Source: Vicia villosa (taxonomy: Eukaryota; Streptophyta; Magnoliopsida; Fabales; Fabaceae). From it: a stretch of 64,000 nt of DNA. A program made the position numbers and the translations under genes. The stretch covers positions 310,001 through 374,000 of the forward strand of contig NW_026705228.1 of assembly GCF_029867415.1 (NCBI RefSeq), in the 5' to 3' direction. Positions 23,023 to 34,120 of this stretch are shown piece after piece. Every line of letters starts with the position of its first letter. The stretch's first letter is position 1. The notes under the pieces were generated by a model, which was given only the letters and a program-made list of their open reading frames with translations, searched no databases and was not told the DNA's origin.

Positions 23023-24233
23023 TGAAGGATAGAAAAACACTTAGAAAGGGGGGGGGGTTTGAATAAGTGTAGCTTTAAAAACTTGACAGATAAAAATAAA
23101 TTGCACAGTTATTTTTATCCTGGTTCGTTGTTAACTAAACTACTCCAGTCCACCCCCGCAGAGATGATTTACCCCAACTGAGGATTTAATCCACTAATCG
23201 CACGGATTACAATGGTTTTCCACTTAGTCAGCAACTAAGTCTTCCAGAGTCTTCTGATCACACACTGATCACTCCAGGAACAACTGCTTAGATACCCTCT
23301 AAGACTTTTCTAGAGTATACTGATCCACACGATCACTCTAGTTACAACCTGCTTAGATAACCTCTAAGACTTCCTAGAGTATTCTGATCCACACGATCAC
23401 TCTAGTTCCTTACAACTTAATGTAATCAATTCTAAGAGTATTACAATTGCTTCTTAAAAGCGATAATCACAAACTGTGATATTTCTCTTAACGTTTACGC
23501 TTAATCTCACTAATATATTACAACAGCAATGTAGTGAGCTTTGATGAAGATGAAGATTCTGAGCTTTGAATTTGAACAGCGTTTCAGCAAGTTAATTTGA
23601 ATTGTTTTGGTGCAGAGTCGTTAACCTTGCTTCTCATCAGAACTTCATATTTATAGGCGTTGGAGAAGATGACCGTTGAGTGCATTTAATGCTTTGCGTG
23701 TTCCGTACAGCATCGCATTTAATGTTATACGCTTTTGTCAACTACCTCGAGCCTTGTTCACACTGTGTCTACTGACGTAGCCTAGAATAGCTTTTAACGT
23801 TCCTTTTGTCAGTCAGCGTAGCTTGCCACTTGTACTTTCTTCTGATCTGATGTTTGTGAATACAACGTTTGAATATCATCAGAGTCAAACAGCTTGGTGC
23901 AAAGCATCTTCTGATCTTCTGACCTTGAAGTGCTTCTGAGCGTGATACCATCAGTACTTAGTGCTTCTGTTCTCTTGTTCTTCTGATGCTTCCATAGACC
24001 CATGTTCTGATTCTGCTTCGACCATCTTCTGATGTCTTGCCAGACCATGTTCTGATGTAGCATGCTGAACCCTTTGAGACAAAGCTTCTGAGCGCTGAAT
24101 TATGCGTACTCTTTATATATTTCCTGAAAAGGAAATTGCATTGGATTAGAGTACCATATTATCTTAAGCAAAATTCATATTATTGTTATCATCAAAACTA
24201 AGATAATTGATCAGAACAAATCTTGTTCTAACA
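23023..24233 (-). repeat. SIRE 3' LTR
   Basis: 1,211 bp, the left copy in window orientation and the 3' LTR of the minus-strand element. A TATA-like box (TATAAATA on the minus strand, 23648-23656) precedes a likely start region. A run of ten Gs is at 23048-23057. Nearly identical to 30738-31954. Confidence 0.95.
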
Positions 24234-24248
24234 ATCTCCCCCTTTTTG
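24234..24248 (-). other. SIRE polypurine tract
   Basis: On the minus strand CAAAAAGGGGGAGAT abuts the LTR start TGTTAGAAC. This is the classic position and composition of the plus-strand primer of SIRE elements. Further G5-containing copies lie at 24348-24400 and 25281-25295. Confidence 0.85.
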
Positions 24249-25712
24249 ATGATGACAAAAACATATATAAATGATATGAATTTGCGATCAGAAAGAACAG
24301 ACGGCAAAAGACAAATTACACAGCTATAGCATAAGCATATGAATATGTCTCCCCCTGAGATTAACAATCTCCCCCTGAGATAAATAATCTCCCCCTGAAA
24401 TAAATACTCGAAGAACTTTAATAAAAGACTTCCCTGATTATTTCGGTAGAGACGATCATATAAGCTTCTGTCTTTAGAGAATTCATAGCTTCTGACTTCT
24501 GCTTCCATTGGACAGCTTCAGAACTAGAATTTCCTTAGATCCCTAGAACACTCACAGCTTCTGATTCCTGCTTCCATCTAGGACAGCTTCAGAACTTGAA
24601 TTTCTTTGATCTTCTGAACATTCACAGCTTCTGATTTCTGCTTCCATCTAGGACAGCTTCAGAACTTGAATTTCTTTGATCTTCTGAACATTCACAGCTT
24701 CTGATTTCTGCTTCCATTTAGGACAGCTTCAGAACTTGAGTTTTCTGGATCTTTAGAACCTTCACAGCTTCTGATTTCTGCTTCCCTCGGATAGCTTCAG
24801 AGCTTTGAATTTCTACCAACATCACTTCATGCTAGATTTGTATCAGAACATTGTTGAATGTACCAGAGCATCATCTGAGCATCTCTACATCCTGAAATGT
24901 TACAGAACAAACACTAAACGACAAAGGTCAGCATGAACGAGTCAGAACATAAAATGTATATTAGAACACATGATATGTATCAGAGCCATATAGGCTAAAA
25001 TAATGTATCAGAGCAAATAGAATTTTGTCAGAACAAATAGACCAATATGGATCAAATTCTATTATCAGTGCTTCTGATTCATTCTTCTTTCTTGCTTCTG
25101 ATTTCTGAAGCTTGATACAGTTTCCATGGTTTTTCTTCTTGTGTTTGCTTTGAAGATTCTCTTCACTTCTTTTATACCTGCAAAACACTTAAACCATATA
25201 GAACTTGCAGTTTTCGTTAGTAAATGTGTGGGAGCTTTACCCAGCAACTGATAGATTAATCAAATCATTTATCATTTATCTTCTCCCCCTTTTTGTCATA
25301 ACATCAAAAAGAATATTTTAAAAGATTCAGATGAATAAAACGACAAATAAAATCACTGGAATGTAAATCAAAGAAATAAAGAAAAACTGAAAAAGAGCAA
25401 ATGATGAAAAGCATTTAATGTTACGTGACGTGAGGAGAGATAATAAAGACAAATGAGGTGACTAGCACAGTTACCTATGGTCGGCGTCCCTTCAACTGCA
25501 CGCGCGCTTATCCATGAATAGTAACGACAGGTTTACCATCCCGAGATAAAACGTTACAGCTGTTTTGCTTTAAAAGAGGTTCTGAATCAACTTAGACAAT
25601 GAAACTTTAGTAATAACCGAATCATAATTTCTAAACGATTTCAATCAGAACTTCTGATTAAAAAATCACATTCATTTCAGAAGATACTCATACGTAAGAA
25701 CTTCTCATCTTC
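24249..25712 (-). other. SIRE 3' untranslated region
   Basis: Between the pol stop and the PPT. SIRE elements often carry an env-like ORF here; none is seen. It contains three extra PPT-like tracts (24348-24400), a tandem array (24486-24815) and a further PPT-like tract (25281-25295). Confidence 0.75.
24486..24815 (-). repeat. Tandem array of about 68 bp units in the SIRE 3' UTR
   Basis: Four to five head-to-tail units, each with AGCTTCTGATTTCTGCTTCC and GGACAGCTTCAGAACTTGAA. The two central units (about 24554-24690) are nearly identical, the outer ones diverged. Likely generated by slippage or unequal recombination. Confidence 0.85.
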
Positions 25713-28700
25713 TCATTCTGGGCATAAATCCATACTGATGTTCTTCAGAATGAACTTAAACCTATCTTCAGCCAGGGGTTTTGTAAAGATATCAGCCCAT
25801 TGATGGTCTGTATCAACAAAGTTTAAAGATATAACACCCTTCTGAACATAGTCCCTTATGAAATGATGTTTAATCTCAATATGTTTAGCTTTTGAATGAA
25901 GAATAGGATTCTTAGATAAACATATAGCAGAAGTATTATCACAGAATATAGGAATGTTACTCTCAAATATCTGATAATCTTCCAGCTGACTCTTCATCCA
26001 GAGCATCTGTGTACTACAACCAGCAGCAGCGACATATTCTGCTTCTGTTGTTGATAGAGCAATAGTTGCTTGCTTCTTGCTATACCAAGAGATCAAATGA
26101 CTTCCAAGAAATTGGCAACTTCCTGAAGTACTTTTTCTTTCAATTCTGTCTCCAGCATAGTCAGCATCACAGAATCCTACTAAGTTGTATTCTTTAGATT
26201 TTCTGTAAACTAAGCCAACATTAGTAGTACCTTTCAGATACCTTAGAATTCTCTTAACAGCAGTTAAATGAGATTCTCTAGGATCTGATTGGAATCTAGC
26301 ACACAAACAAACACTGAACAGAATGTCAGGTCTAGAAGCAGTCAGATATAGAAGAGATCCAATCATACCTCTGTATAACTTCTGATCTACCTTCTTACTT
26401 ACCTCATCCTTACCTAGGATGCATGTTGGATGCATAGGAGTTTTGGCTTCTTTGCAGTCTAGAAGATTAAACTTCTTCAGAAGTTCCTTCACATACTTGG
26501 TTTGGTGAACATACGTTCCTTCTGATGTTTGATTTATTTGTATTCCAAGGAAATACTTGAGTTCTCCCATCATGCTCATTTCAAACTCAGCCTGCATAGA
26601 CTCAGCAAACTCCTTTCCCAGTGTAGCATTAGATGTTCCAAAAATAATATCATCTACATATATTTGACAAATTAAAATATCCCTTTTAAAGGTTTTACAA
26701 AAGAGAGTAGTGTCCACTTTTCCTCTAGTGAAACCATTATCCAGAAGGAAAGAACTTAAGCGTTCATACCAAGCTCTGGGAGCTTGTTTCAATCCATACA
26801 ATGATTTCTTTAGTTTAAAAACATGATTAGGAGACATAGAGTCTTCAAAACCAGGAGGTTGATGGACATAAACTTCTTCATCTATATAACCATTTAAGAA
26901 GGCACTCTTAACATCCATCTGATAGAGAGTGATGTTATGTTGAGTGGCAAATGAAATTAATAGACGAATAGATTCTAACCTGGCCACTGGTGCAAAGGTT
27001 TCTGTATAGTCAATCCCTTCTTGCTGACTATAACCCTGAGCCACCAGTCTGGCTTTGTTCCTTACCACTTCTCCTTTCTCACTGAGCTTGTTTCTGAAGA
27101 CCCATTTTGTACCTATTATATTGAATCCATCTGGTCTAGGAACCAGATCCCAAACATCATTCCTTGTAAACTGATTCAATTCTTCTTGCATAGCAATTAT
27201 CCAGTCTGGATCTTCTAGAGCATGATCAACAGAAGTTGGCTCGATCAAAGATACAAGACCTAATTGACAGTCTGCATTGTTCTTAAGGAATGCTCTTGTT
27301 CTGATTGGATCATCCTTCTTTCCAAGAATGACATCTTCTGAATGACCAGAGATGAGTCTGGATGATCTTCTGACAGACGGTTCTTCAGAAATGCTTAGAT
27401 CCTCCAGAGAAGCTGATACTTGATCTTCAGATTCTTTGCTTCTGAGAAGCTCTGCTTCTGATGCTTTGCTTCTTGGCTCAACAACTTCTGATATATCAAT
27501 ATCACAATCTGCAAAATTATCAAACTGCTTTGGTTTTTCAGAACCAAGCTTATCATCAAACCTGATATTGATTGATTCTTCTACAATCAATGTTTCAGTA
27601 TTGTATACTCTGTAGCCTTTTGAACGTTCAGAATATCCAAGAAGGAAACATTTTTGAGCTTTGGAATCAAACTTACCAAGATGATCTTTAGTGTTCAGAA
27701 TAAAGCATACACATCCAAAAGGATGAAAATATGAAATGTTGGGCTTTCTATTCTTCCACAATTCATAAGGAGTCTTATTTAGAATAGGTCTGATAGAGAT
27801 TCTATTCTGAATATAGCATGCAGTGTTTATTGCTTCTGCCCAGAAATGCTTAGCCATATTGGTTTCATTGATCATGGTTCTGGCCATTTCTTGCAGAGTC
27901 CTATTCTTTCGTTCTACAACTCCATTTTGCTGTGGAGTTCTAGGACAAGAGAAATCATGGGCAATACCATTTTCTTTGAAGAATTCTTCAAAGGATCTGT
28001 TCTCAAATTCACCACCATGATCACTTCTGACCTTTATGATTTTACACTCTTTTTCAGATTGAATCTGAATGCAGAAATCAAAGAACACTGAATGAGTCTC
28101 ATCCTTGTGTTTCAAGAATTTTACCCATGTCCAGCGGCTATAATCATCTACGATGACTAATCCATATTTCTTCCCTCTGACAGATGCTGTTTTGACTGGG
28201 CCAAACAGATCAATGTGCAAGAGTTCTAATGGCCTTGAGGTAGAAACAACATTCTTGGACTTGAATGCAGGTTTGGAGAACTTGCCCTTCTGACATGCTT
28301 CACAAAGAGCATCTGATTTGAATTTCAGATTAGGGAGTCCTCTGACAAGATTCAGTTTGTTAATCTGAGAAATCTTTCTCAAACTAGCATGACCTAATCT
28401 TCTGTGCCAGACCCACTGCTCTTCAGAAACAGACATAAGACAAGTCACCTTCTGACTCATAAGATCTTGCAGATCTGTCTTATAAATGTTGTTCTTCCTC
28501 TTGCCTGTAAATAGGATTGAGCCATCCTTCTGATTTACAGCCTTGCAAGACTCTTGATTAAAGATTATATCATAACCATTGTCACTCAATTGACTGATAG
28601 ATAAGAGGTTATGTGTTAATCCTTCTAAAAGAAGTACATTAGAAATGGAAGGAGAGTTACCAGACTTTATAGTTCCAGAGCCAATTATCTTGCCCTTCTG

Positions 28701-28847
28701 ATCTCCTCCAAACTTGACTACTCCTCCAGATTTAAGCACCAGGTCTTGGAACATAGACCTTCTTCCTGTCATGTGTCGTGAGCATCCAGAGTCCAGGTAC
28801 CATGACATGTTGTGCTTTGTCCTTTTTGCAGTCAAGGATATCTGCAA
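25713..28847 (-). CDS. SIRE pol: protease, integrase, reverse transcriptase, RNase H
   Basis: An uninterrupted 1,044-codon frame containing the enzymes for cDNA synthesis and insertion. In order: protease DSG (D19-G21); a GAG-pre-integrase/HHCC zinc site (H148, H153, C182, C185); integrase core D213, D276, E312 with exact 35-residue spacing; a linker rich in Ser and Glu (450-510); RVT_2-type reverse transcriptase with KARLVAQGY, DVKSAFLNG and YVDD (730-733); and copia RNase H with D896, E937 and D970 plausible. It ends DLCPE. The listed ATG overlaps gag by 116 bases in the +1 frame and is unlikely to be the true start; translation probably comes from gag by readthrough or shifting, or the frame was broken in this copy. 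All catalytic residues I can check are present. Confidence 0.95.
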   Translation of the reverse strand: MQISLTAKRTKHNMSWYLDSGCSRHMTGRRSMFQDLVLKSGGVVKFGGDQKGKIIGSGTIKSGNSPSISNVLLLEGLTHNLLSISQLSDNGYDIIFNQESCKAVNQKDGSILFTGKRKNNIYKTDLQDLMSQKVTCLMSVSEEQWVWHRRLGHASLRKISQINKLNLVRGLPNLKFKSDALCEACQKGKFSKPAFKSKNVVSTSRPLELLHIDLFGPVKTASVRGKKYGLVIVDDYSRWTWVKFLKHKDETHSVFFDFCIQIQSEKECKIIKVRSDHGGEFENRSFEEFFKENGIAHDFSCPRTPQQNGVVERKNRTLQEMARTMINETNMAKHFWAEAINTACYIQNRISIRPILNKTPYELWKNRKPNISYFHPFGCVCFILNTKDHLGKFDSKAQKCFLLGYSERSKGYRVYNTETLIVEESINIRFDDKLGSEKPKQFDNFADCDIDISEVVEPRSKASEAELLRSKESEDQVSASLEDLSISEEPSVRRSSRLISGHSEDVILGKKDDPIRTRAFLKNNADCQLGLVSLIEPTSVDHALEDPDWIIAMQEELNQFTRNDVWDLVPRPDGFNIIGTKWVFRNKLSEKGEVVRNKARLVAQGYSQQEGIDYTETFAPVARLESIRLLISFATQHNITLYQMDVKSAFLNGYIDEEVYVHQPPGFEDSMSPNHVFKLKKSLYGLKQAPRAWYERLSSFLLDNGFTRGKVDTTLFCKTFKRDILICQIYVDDIIFGTSNATLGKEFAESMQAEFEMSMMGELKYFLGIQINQTSEGTYVHQTKYVKELLKKFNLLDCKEAKTPMHPTCILGKDEVSKKVDQKLYRGMIGSLLYLTASRPDILFSVCLCARFQSDPRESHLTAVKRILRYLKGTTNVGLVYRKSKEYNLVGFCDADYAGDRIERKSTSGSCQFLGSHLISWYSKKQATIALSTTEAEYVAAAGCSTQMLWMKSQLEDYQIFESNIPIFCDNTSAICLSKNPILHSKAKHIEIKHHFIRDYVQKGVISLNFVDTDHQWADIFTKPLAEDRFKFILKNISMDLCPE

Positions 28848-30651
28848 TAGGAATAATCTTATCCTTAGGTACCCATATCTTTTTGGGTCCTTTCTTGTTA
28901 GATTTTCTCAAGTTCTGATTGAACTTGGGTTTAACATTGTAAGCAATAGGAGGAACAGCATGATAATTTTTAATGTGAGTTTCATGATATTTCCTAGGTT
29001 GTGTCACATGCTTTTTGGTGTGTGTTATGTGAAAACTTTGAGCATGTGAAGTGTGCCTAATATCATGGGAGTGGCCATACTTGAACTGATCATACAATGG
29101 CTTGTATGTGAGTTTCATTTCATCAACAGGTTCAAGTTTGTATGGGGTTTCACCCTCAAAACCAATGCCAACTCTTTTGTTTCCAAACACAGCATATATC
29201 ATAGAAGCTAGCTGACTTCTGCCAATACTTCTAGATAAGAACTTCCTGAAACTTAAATCATATTCTTTCAGAATATGGTTTAGACTAGGAGTGGATTTTT
29301 CTGAATCAGAAGGAGATCCAACATTATTGGATAATTTTAAAAGTTTTTCTTTTAATTCAGAATTCTCCAACTCAAGCTTCTTTGTTTCAAATTCAAATAG
29401 CTTTTTCAGCTTTTTGTATTTGAGACTAATCTGAGACTTGAGTTCCAGAAGTTCAGTTAGACCGGAAACTAACTCATCTCTAGTAAGTTCAGAAAATACC
29501 TCTTCAGAATCTGATTCTGATGTAGATTCTGATTCGTCATCTTCTGTCGCCATCAGCGCACAGTTGGCCTGCTCATCTTCAGAGTCTGAATCATCTTCTG
29601 ACTCATCCCAGGTTGCCATAAGACCTTTCTTCTTATGAAACTTCTTCTTGGGATTTTCCTTCTGAAGATTTGGACATTCATTCTTGAAGTGTCCAGGCTC
29701 ATTGCATTCATAGCACATGACCTTCTTCTTGTCAAATCTTCTGTCATCAGAAGATTCTCCACGTTCAAATTTCTTTGAACTTCTGAAGCCTCTGAACTTC
29801 CTTTGCTTGGTCTTCCAGAGTTGATTTAGCCTTCTGGAGATCAAAGACAGTTCATCCTCTTCTTCAGATTCTGATTCTTCAGGATCTTCTTCTCTAGCCT
29901 GAAAAGCGTTAGTGCATTTCTTGATATTTGATTTTAATGCAATAGACTTACCTTTCTTTTGAGGCTCATTTGCGTCCAGCTCTATTTCATGACTTCTTAA
30001 GGCACTGATAAGCTCTTCCAGAGAAACTTCATTTAGATTCTTTGCAATCTTGAATGCAGTCACCATAGGACCCCATCTTCTGGGTAAGCTTCTGATGATC
30101 TTCTTTACATGATCAGCCTTGGTGTATCCCTTGTCAAGAACTCTCAATCCAGCAGTAAGAGTTTGAAATCTTGAAAACATCTTTTCAATGTCTTCATCAT
30201 CCTCCATCTTGAAGGCTTCATACTTCTGGATTAAAGCTAGAGCTTTAGTCTCCTTGACTTGAGCATTTCCTTCATGAGTCATTTTCAAGGACTCATATAT
30301 GTCATAGGCCGTTTCCCTGTTAGATATCTTCTCATACTCAGCATGAGAGATAGCATTCAGCAAAACAGTTCTGCATTTATGATGATTCCTGAAAAGCTTT
30401 TTCTGATCATCATTCATTTCTTGCCTTGTCAGCTTTACGCCTCTGGCATTTACTGGATGTTTGTAACCATCCATCAGAAGATCCCATAGATCACCATCTA
30501 GACCAAGAAAGTAACTTTCCAGTTTATCTTTCCAGTATTCAAAGTTTTCACCATCAAATACCGGCGGTCTAGTATAACCATTGTTACCGTTGTATTGCTC
30601 AGCAGAGCCAGATGTAGATGCAGGTGTAGACTTTTCACTTTCATCAACCAT
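28732..30651 (-). CDS. SIRE gag
   Basis: A 639-codon frame with the copia gag (UBN2-like) domain: YWKDKLESYFLG near residues 39-50, KMTHEGNA, FQTLTAGLRVLDKGY and SLPRRWGPMVTAFK (about 120-205). An acidic stretch follows (255-270), then a zinc knuckle C313-x2-C316-x4-H321-x4-C326, a basic tract, a second acidic region (350-400) and a coiled-coil-like part (about 405-455). The last about 38 residues, from 28847, overlap the protease start of pol in another frame and may not be natural gag. The ATG at 30651 lies 72 bases from the primer site. Gag forms the particle and binds the RNA. Confidence 0.93.
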   Translation of the reverse strand: MVDESEKSTPASTSGSAEQYNGNNGYTRPPVFDGENFEYWKDKLESYFLGLDGDLWDLLMDGYKHPVNARGVKLTRQEMNDDQKKLFRNHHKCRTVLLNAISHAEYEKISNRETAYDIYESLKMTHEGNAQVKETKALALIQKYEAFKMEDDEDIEKMFSRFQTLTAGLRVLDKGYTKADHVKKIIRSLPRRWGPMVTAFKIAKNLNEVSLEELISALRSHEIELDANEPQKKGKSIALKSNIKKCTNAFQAREEDPEESESEEEDELSLISRRLNQLWKTKQRKFRGFRSSKKFERGESSDDRRFDKKKVMCYECNEPGHFKNECPNLQKENPKKKFHKKKGLMATWDESEDDSDSEDEQANCALMATEDDESESTSESDSEEVFSELTRDELVSGLTELLELKSQISLKYKKLKKLFEFETKKLELENSELKEKLLKLSNNVGSPSDSEKSTPSLNHILKEYDLSFRKFLSRSIGRSQLASMIYAVFGNKRVGIGFEGETPYKLEPVDEMKLTYKPLYDQFKYGHSHDIRHTSHAQSFHITHTKKHVTQPRKYHETHIKNYHAVPPIAYNVKPKFNQNLRKSNKKGPKKIWVPKDKIIPIADILDCKKDKAQHVMVPGLWMLTTHDRKKVYVPRPGA

Positions 30652-30723
30652 CTTTTACTGAAGCGTTTTTCTCTTCCTGAATCTTTTCTAAACACGGTTA
30701 AGTGCTTGCACCTTAGAACCGGC

Positions 30724-30735
30724 GCTCTGATGCCA
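30724..30735 (-). other. SIRE primer binding site
   Basis: On the minus strand TGGCATCAGAGC, two bases from the LTR end. It matches the usual copia site for initiator methionine tRNA (TGGTATCAGAGC) except at the fourth base, where C replaces T. Confidence 0.85.
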
Positions 30736-30737
30736 AT

Positions 30738-31954
30738 TGAAGGATAGAAAAACACTTAGAAAGGGGGGGGGGGGGGGGTTTGAATAAGTGTAGCTTTAAA
30801 AACTTGACAGATAAAAATAAATTGCACAGTTATTTTTATCCTGGTTCGTTGTTAACTAAACTACTCCAGTCCACCCCCGCAGAGATGATTTACCCCAACT
30901 GAGGATTTAATCCACTAATCGCACGGATTACAATGGTTTTCCACTTAGTCAGCAACTAAGTCTTCCAGAGTCTTCTGATCACACACTGATCACTCCAGGA
31001 ACAACTGCTTAGATACCCTCTAAGACTTTTCTAGAGTATACTGATCCACACGATCACTCTAGTTACAACCTGCTTAGATAACCTCTAAGACTTCCTAGAG
31101 TATTCTGATCCACACGATCACTCTAGTTCCTTACAACTTAATGTAATCAATTCTAAGAGTATTACAATTGCTTCTTAAAAGCGATAATCACAAACTGTGA
31201 TATTTCTCTTAACGTTTACGCTTAATCTCACTAATATATTACAACAGCAATGTAGTGAGCTTTGATGAAGATGAAGATTCTGAGCTTTGAATTTGAACAG
31301 CGTTTCAGCAAGTTAATTTGAATTGTTTTGGTGCAGAGTCGTTAACCTTGCTTCTCATCAGAACTTCATATTTATAGGCGTTGGAGAAGATGACCGTTGA
31401 GTGCATTTAATGCTTTGCGTGTTCCGTACAGCATCGCATTTAATGTTATACGCTTTTGTCAACTACCTCGAGCCTTGTTCACACTGTGTCTACTGACGTA
31501 GCCTAGAATAGCTTTTAACGTTCCTTTTGTCAGTCAGCGTAGCTTGCCACTTGTACTTTCTTCTGATCTGATGTTTGTGAATACAACGTTTGAATATCAT
31601 CAGAGTCAAACAGCTTGGCGCAAAGCATCTTCTGATCTTCTGACCTTGAAGTGCTTCTGAGCGTGATACCATCAGTACTTAGTGCTTCTGTTCTCTTGTT
31701 CTTCTGATGCTTCCATAGACCCATGTTCTGATTCTGCTTCGACCATCTTCTGATGTCTTGCCAGACCATGTTCTGATGTAGCATGCTGAACCCTTTGAGA
31801 CAAAGCTTCTGAGCGCTGAATTATGCGTACTCTTTATATATTTCCTGAAAAGGAAATTGCATTGGATTAGAGTACCATATTATCTTAAGCAAAATTCATA
31901 TTATTGTTATCATCAAAACTAAGATAATTGATCAGAACAAATCTTGTTCTAACA
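30738..31954 (-). repeat. SIRE 5' LTR
   Basis: 1,217 bp, the 5' LTR of the minus-strand element and thus its promoter. The G-tract is 16 long (30763-30778). A TATAAATA-type box is at 31369-31377. Otherwise one substitution from the other LTR. Confidence 0.95.
31369..31377 (-). promoter_or_regulatory. TATA box of SIRE 5' LTR
   Basis: The minus strand reads CTATAAATA after a GC-richer stretch (CCAACGC). It is about 580 bases into the LTR, a sensible place for a U3 core promoter. A second TATA-like run (ATATATAAAG at 31832-31841) lies nearer the LTR start and seems less likely. Confidence 0.5.
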
Positions 31955-32356
31955 CAAACCTCTGAAACACTTCTGTACGTGAAGAATCATCATCTTCACC
32001 TCGCATTTGGAGCTGTTGCAGTTGGGGTCGAGCAAGAGGTTCTAGACACTTTCAATCCGGGTTAAGCATCTCAACACCTTCCAGGAGGATCACTGAAGCT
32101 ATCTGGATCGTTGCAACAACTCTGCAACACACTTTGATCAGAGCCAGATCTTCATTTTTAAGGTAAGTTTCAAAAGCTTCAAACTCTATGGTTCGCGCAT
32201 GATAAATCTAAAATGAAGTTACCAGTTGGTTTCTGCACCTTCATAGATCATTAACCCTCAATCAATTGCATCAAATCATGCATATAGAGTATTTCATGTT
32301 TAATTTCAGTTTTAGGGTTCTTAGTGTTCATGCTTGCGAATTTTATGTTACACTTA
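31955..32356 (+). repeat. Element D 5' LTR, second segment
   Basis: Starts with the CAAAC duplication from the SIRE insertion and ends with ACTTA, duplicated by element C. Aligns with about 56490-57090 of the solo LTR (for example GTAAGTTTC after a TTCATTTTTAAG exon-like sequence). No gene. Confidence 0.8.
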
Positions 32357-33529
32357 TGTCATACCCCAAAATTTTCCCACTACAGTTTTATACTCAAGCT
32401 CATGTGAATATCAGAGTCTCAACACTTGATTGAATATGCACTCTCCTAAACAAACAACCCACAACTAGGGTTTTTGTTTCTCTTCAAGAAAAAAATCAAG
32501 TTCTGACAATTCAAGTGGACCTCATAACCTCTCATATGATTCAAAGTATCCTCACCCCAATTTTCGAGCTCTGATTCCTAAGATTACTCAATCAACAGCT
32601 CAAATAGTCAACAGTGGACTATTTTGACCTAAAAGTCAACTGTGGTCAAAGTATAGTCAAAATTCCTAATTTTTGGTTAACATCAACATTTTAATGTTAT
32701 ATTCATCATTTGATCAAGAATTGATCATGATTCATCAAGAAAAGCTCCAAAATCATCAAAAGCCTGAGTTTCTAAATTTGGGTTTTCTAGGAGAAAGTCA
32801 ACCGAACTTTGACCAGTCATAAATTTCACATGGAACATCCAAAATTTTCTATCCAAATCTCAATTTGAAGGAAATTGAATTTTCTACAACTATGTATCTC
32901 ACATGCGAAGTCTTAAAATGCTTCATTTGAGAGATATGGGTCAAAACATCATAGGTCCTTTTCAAAAGTCAACCAGAAGTCATCTTTTTCAAAAGAGCAC
33001 ACAGGGAGCATGGAAAATTATTTTGACACGGGACCAAAAAATCTTGTTAGAGGACTCTTCAAGGTTTCTAAGAGGTACAAGAACACTCAAAAAGGTGGGA
33101 AATAGAGCAAGATACGAATCGCACAAGTTGGGCAAAAATCTGAGAAATGCTTGAAACTATATTTGACAAAATTCACGTTTTGAGTATTGGGCCCATATTC
33201 TTCTATTACCCATGTGATTTTGAGGTCATGCAAGGCCCAAAAATCATTTGATACATATTTTATGATTTTTATTATGTTTTATTTTGGATTTATTCATATA
33301 AATTCAATTTAAGTCAAATAAAATCAAAATAAAATAAAATCAAATAATGCAATTGATACCATTCATTGAATCAAGGCTAATTCACATCATAAGGCAAAAT
33401 AACACGTGAAGAAAGTTGGAAAATAGATCCAAACCCAAAATTAGAAAGATTTAATGTAAAATCTTCTCAAATTTCCACATCATCTAATTGCCTCAATCTT
33501 AAGCCATGTCTCTAACCTAATTCTTCACA

Positions 33530-33537
33530 TATAAATA
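33530..33537 (+). promoter_or_regulatory. TATA box of element C 5' LTR
   Basis: TATAAATA in CACATATAAATAGCCGAG, conserved in the 3' LTR at 45706-45713. About 1.17 kb into the LTR. Confidence 0.6.
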
Positions 33538-34035
33538 GCCGAGTCATTTACAAGAAGAGAGGACGAAAATTTGGTGGAAAATATTAGGGTTTCTAAGTTA
33601 CAATACTTCAAGAAGCTAGGGCACGCAAGATAATCCTCCATCGCTACTTTCGATCAGTACAATCAGTCCAATTGACTCATGGGGCATCAAAGGATAATTT
33701 ATAGGAGGTCTGGGCCATTAAACAGAAGCTCCAACGTGCAGGACGTGATTCACCATTATTGAGATTAGCTACAAAATTTCGTAGCGAACGGGAAGAAGAG
33801 GCGTAGCAGAACCGTAGCTATTCTGGGCAATAATTATGTTGAAGATGATGAATAGTAGAATAGGCCTTGGACGAAGCGTGCAACTTCTCAATTGGTTGTT
33901 CAACGGTTCAACGAATCTCTCTCCTCCACTCATTCGTTCGTCAACCCTCTTGTGGGCCCATTCTGACTGCTTTGACTTTTCCCCACTAACTTTTTATCTT
34001 TCATATTTGTTGTTTTTTTGCCATATTATTAACAT

Positions 34036-34120
34036 AGTTGCAGCGCAGTGTGAGTGGCAGGAGGAGTAAGCTTTTCTCAAAAGGGGGTGGGTTCGATTCC
34101 CAGCGCCCTATAATTATTTT
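34036..34120 (+). other. tRNA-like module in element C 5' LTR
   Basis: A perfect B-box GGTTCGATTCC (34090-34100) with T-arm context GGG...CCC, a weak A-box candidate near TAGTTGCAGCGCAGTG, and TTTTT after (34117 onward). The 3' LTR copy has its B-box at 46266-46276. Same relative position as in A and B, after a TTGTTTTTTTGCCATATTATT stretch. Confidence 0.5.

Larger units (their letters stand above)
23023..31954 (-). mobile_element. SIRE/Maximus-type Ty1/copia element, nearly intact
   Basis: An 8.9 kb minus-strand element with LTRs of 1,211 and 1,217 bp, flanked by CAAAC duplications (23018-23022 and 31955-31959). It has a primer site, gag (28732-30651), pol (25713-28847), a 1.5 kb 3' region with tandem repeats, and a PPT. 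Minus-strand LTRs start TGTTAGAACAAGATTTGTTC, a beginning I recognise from legume SIRE/Maximus elements. The LTRs differ by one substitution (23893 region versus 31617) and a G-tract of 10 versus 16, so this is the youngest insertion here. No env-like ORF is present. The only obvious defect is that gag and pol lie in different frames. Confidence 0.95.

Noticed and set aside
23769..24063. Short minus-strand ORFs repeated at 31490-31784
   Set aside because: Inside the two SIRE LTRs, in U3-like sequence; no domain and no start context.
24249..25712. A possible env-like ORF of the SIRE element
   Set aside because: The region holds only short ORFs and tandem repeats; no signal peptide, membrane segment or coiled coil of useful length.
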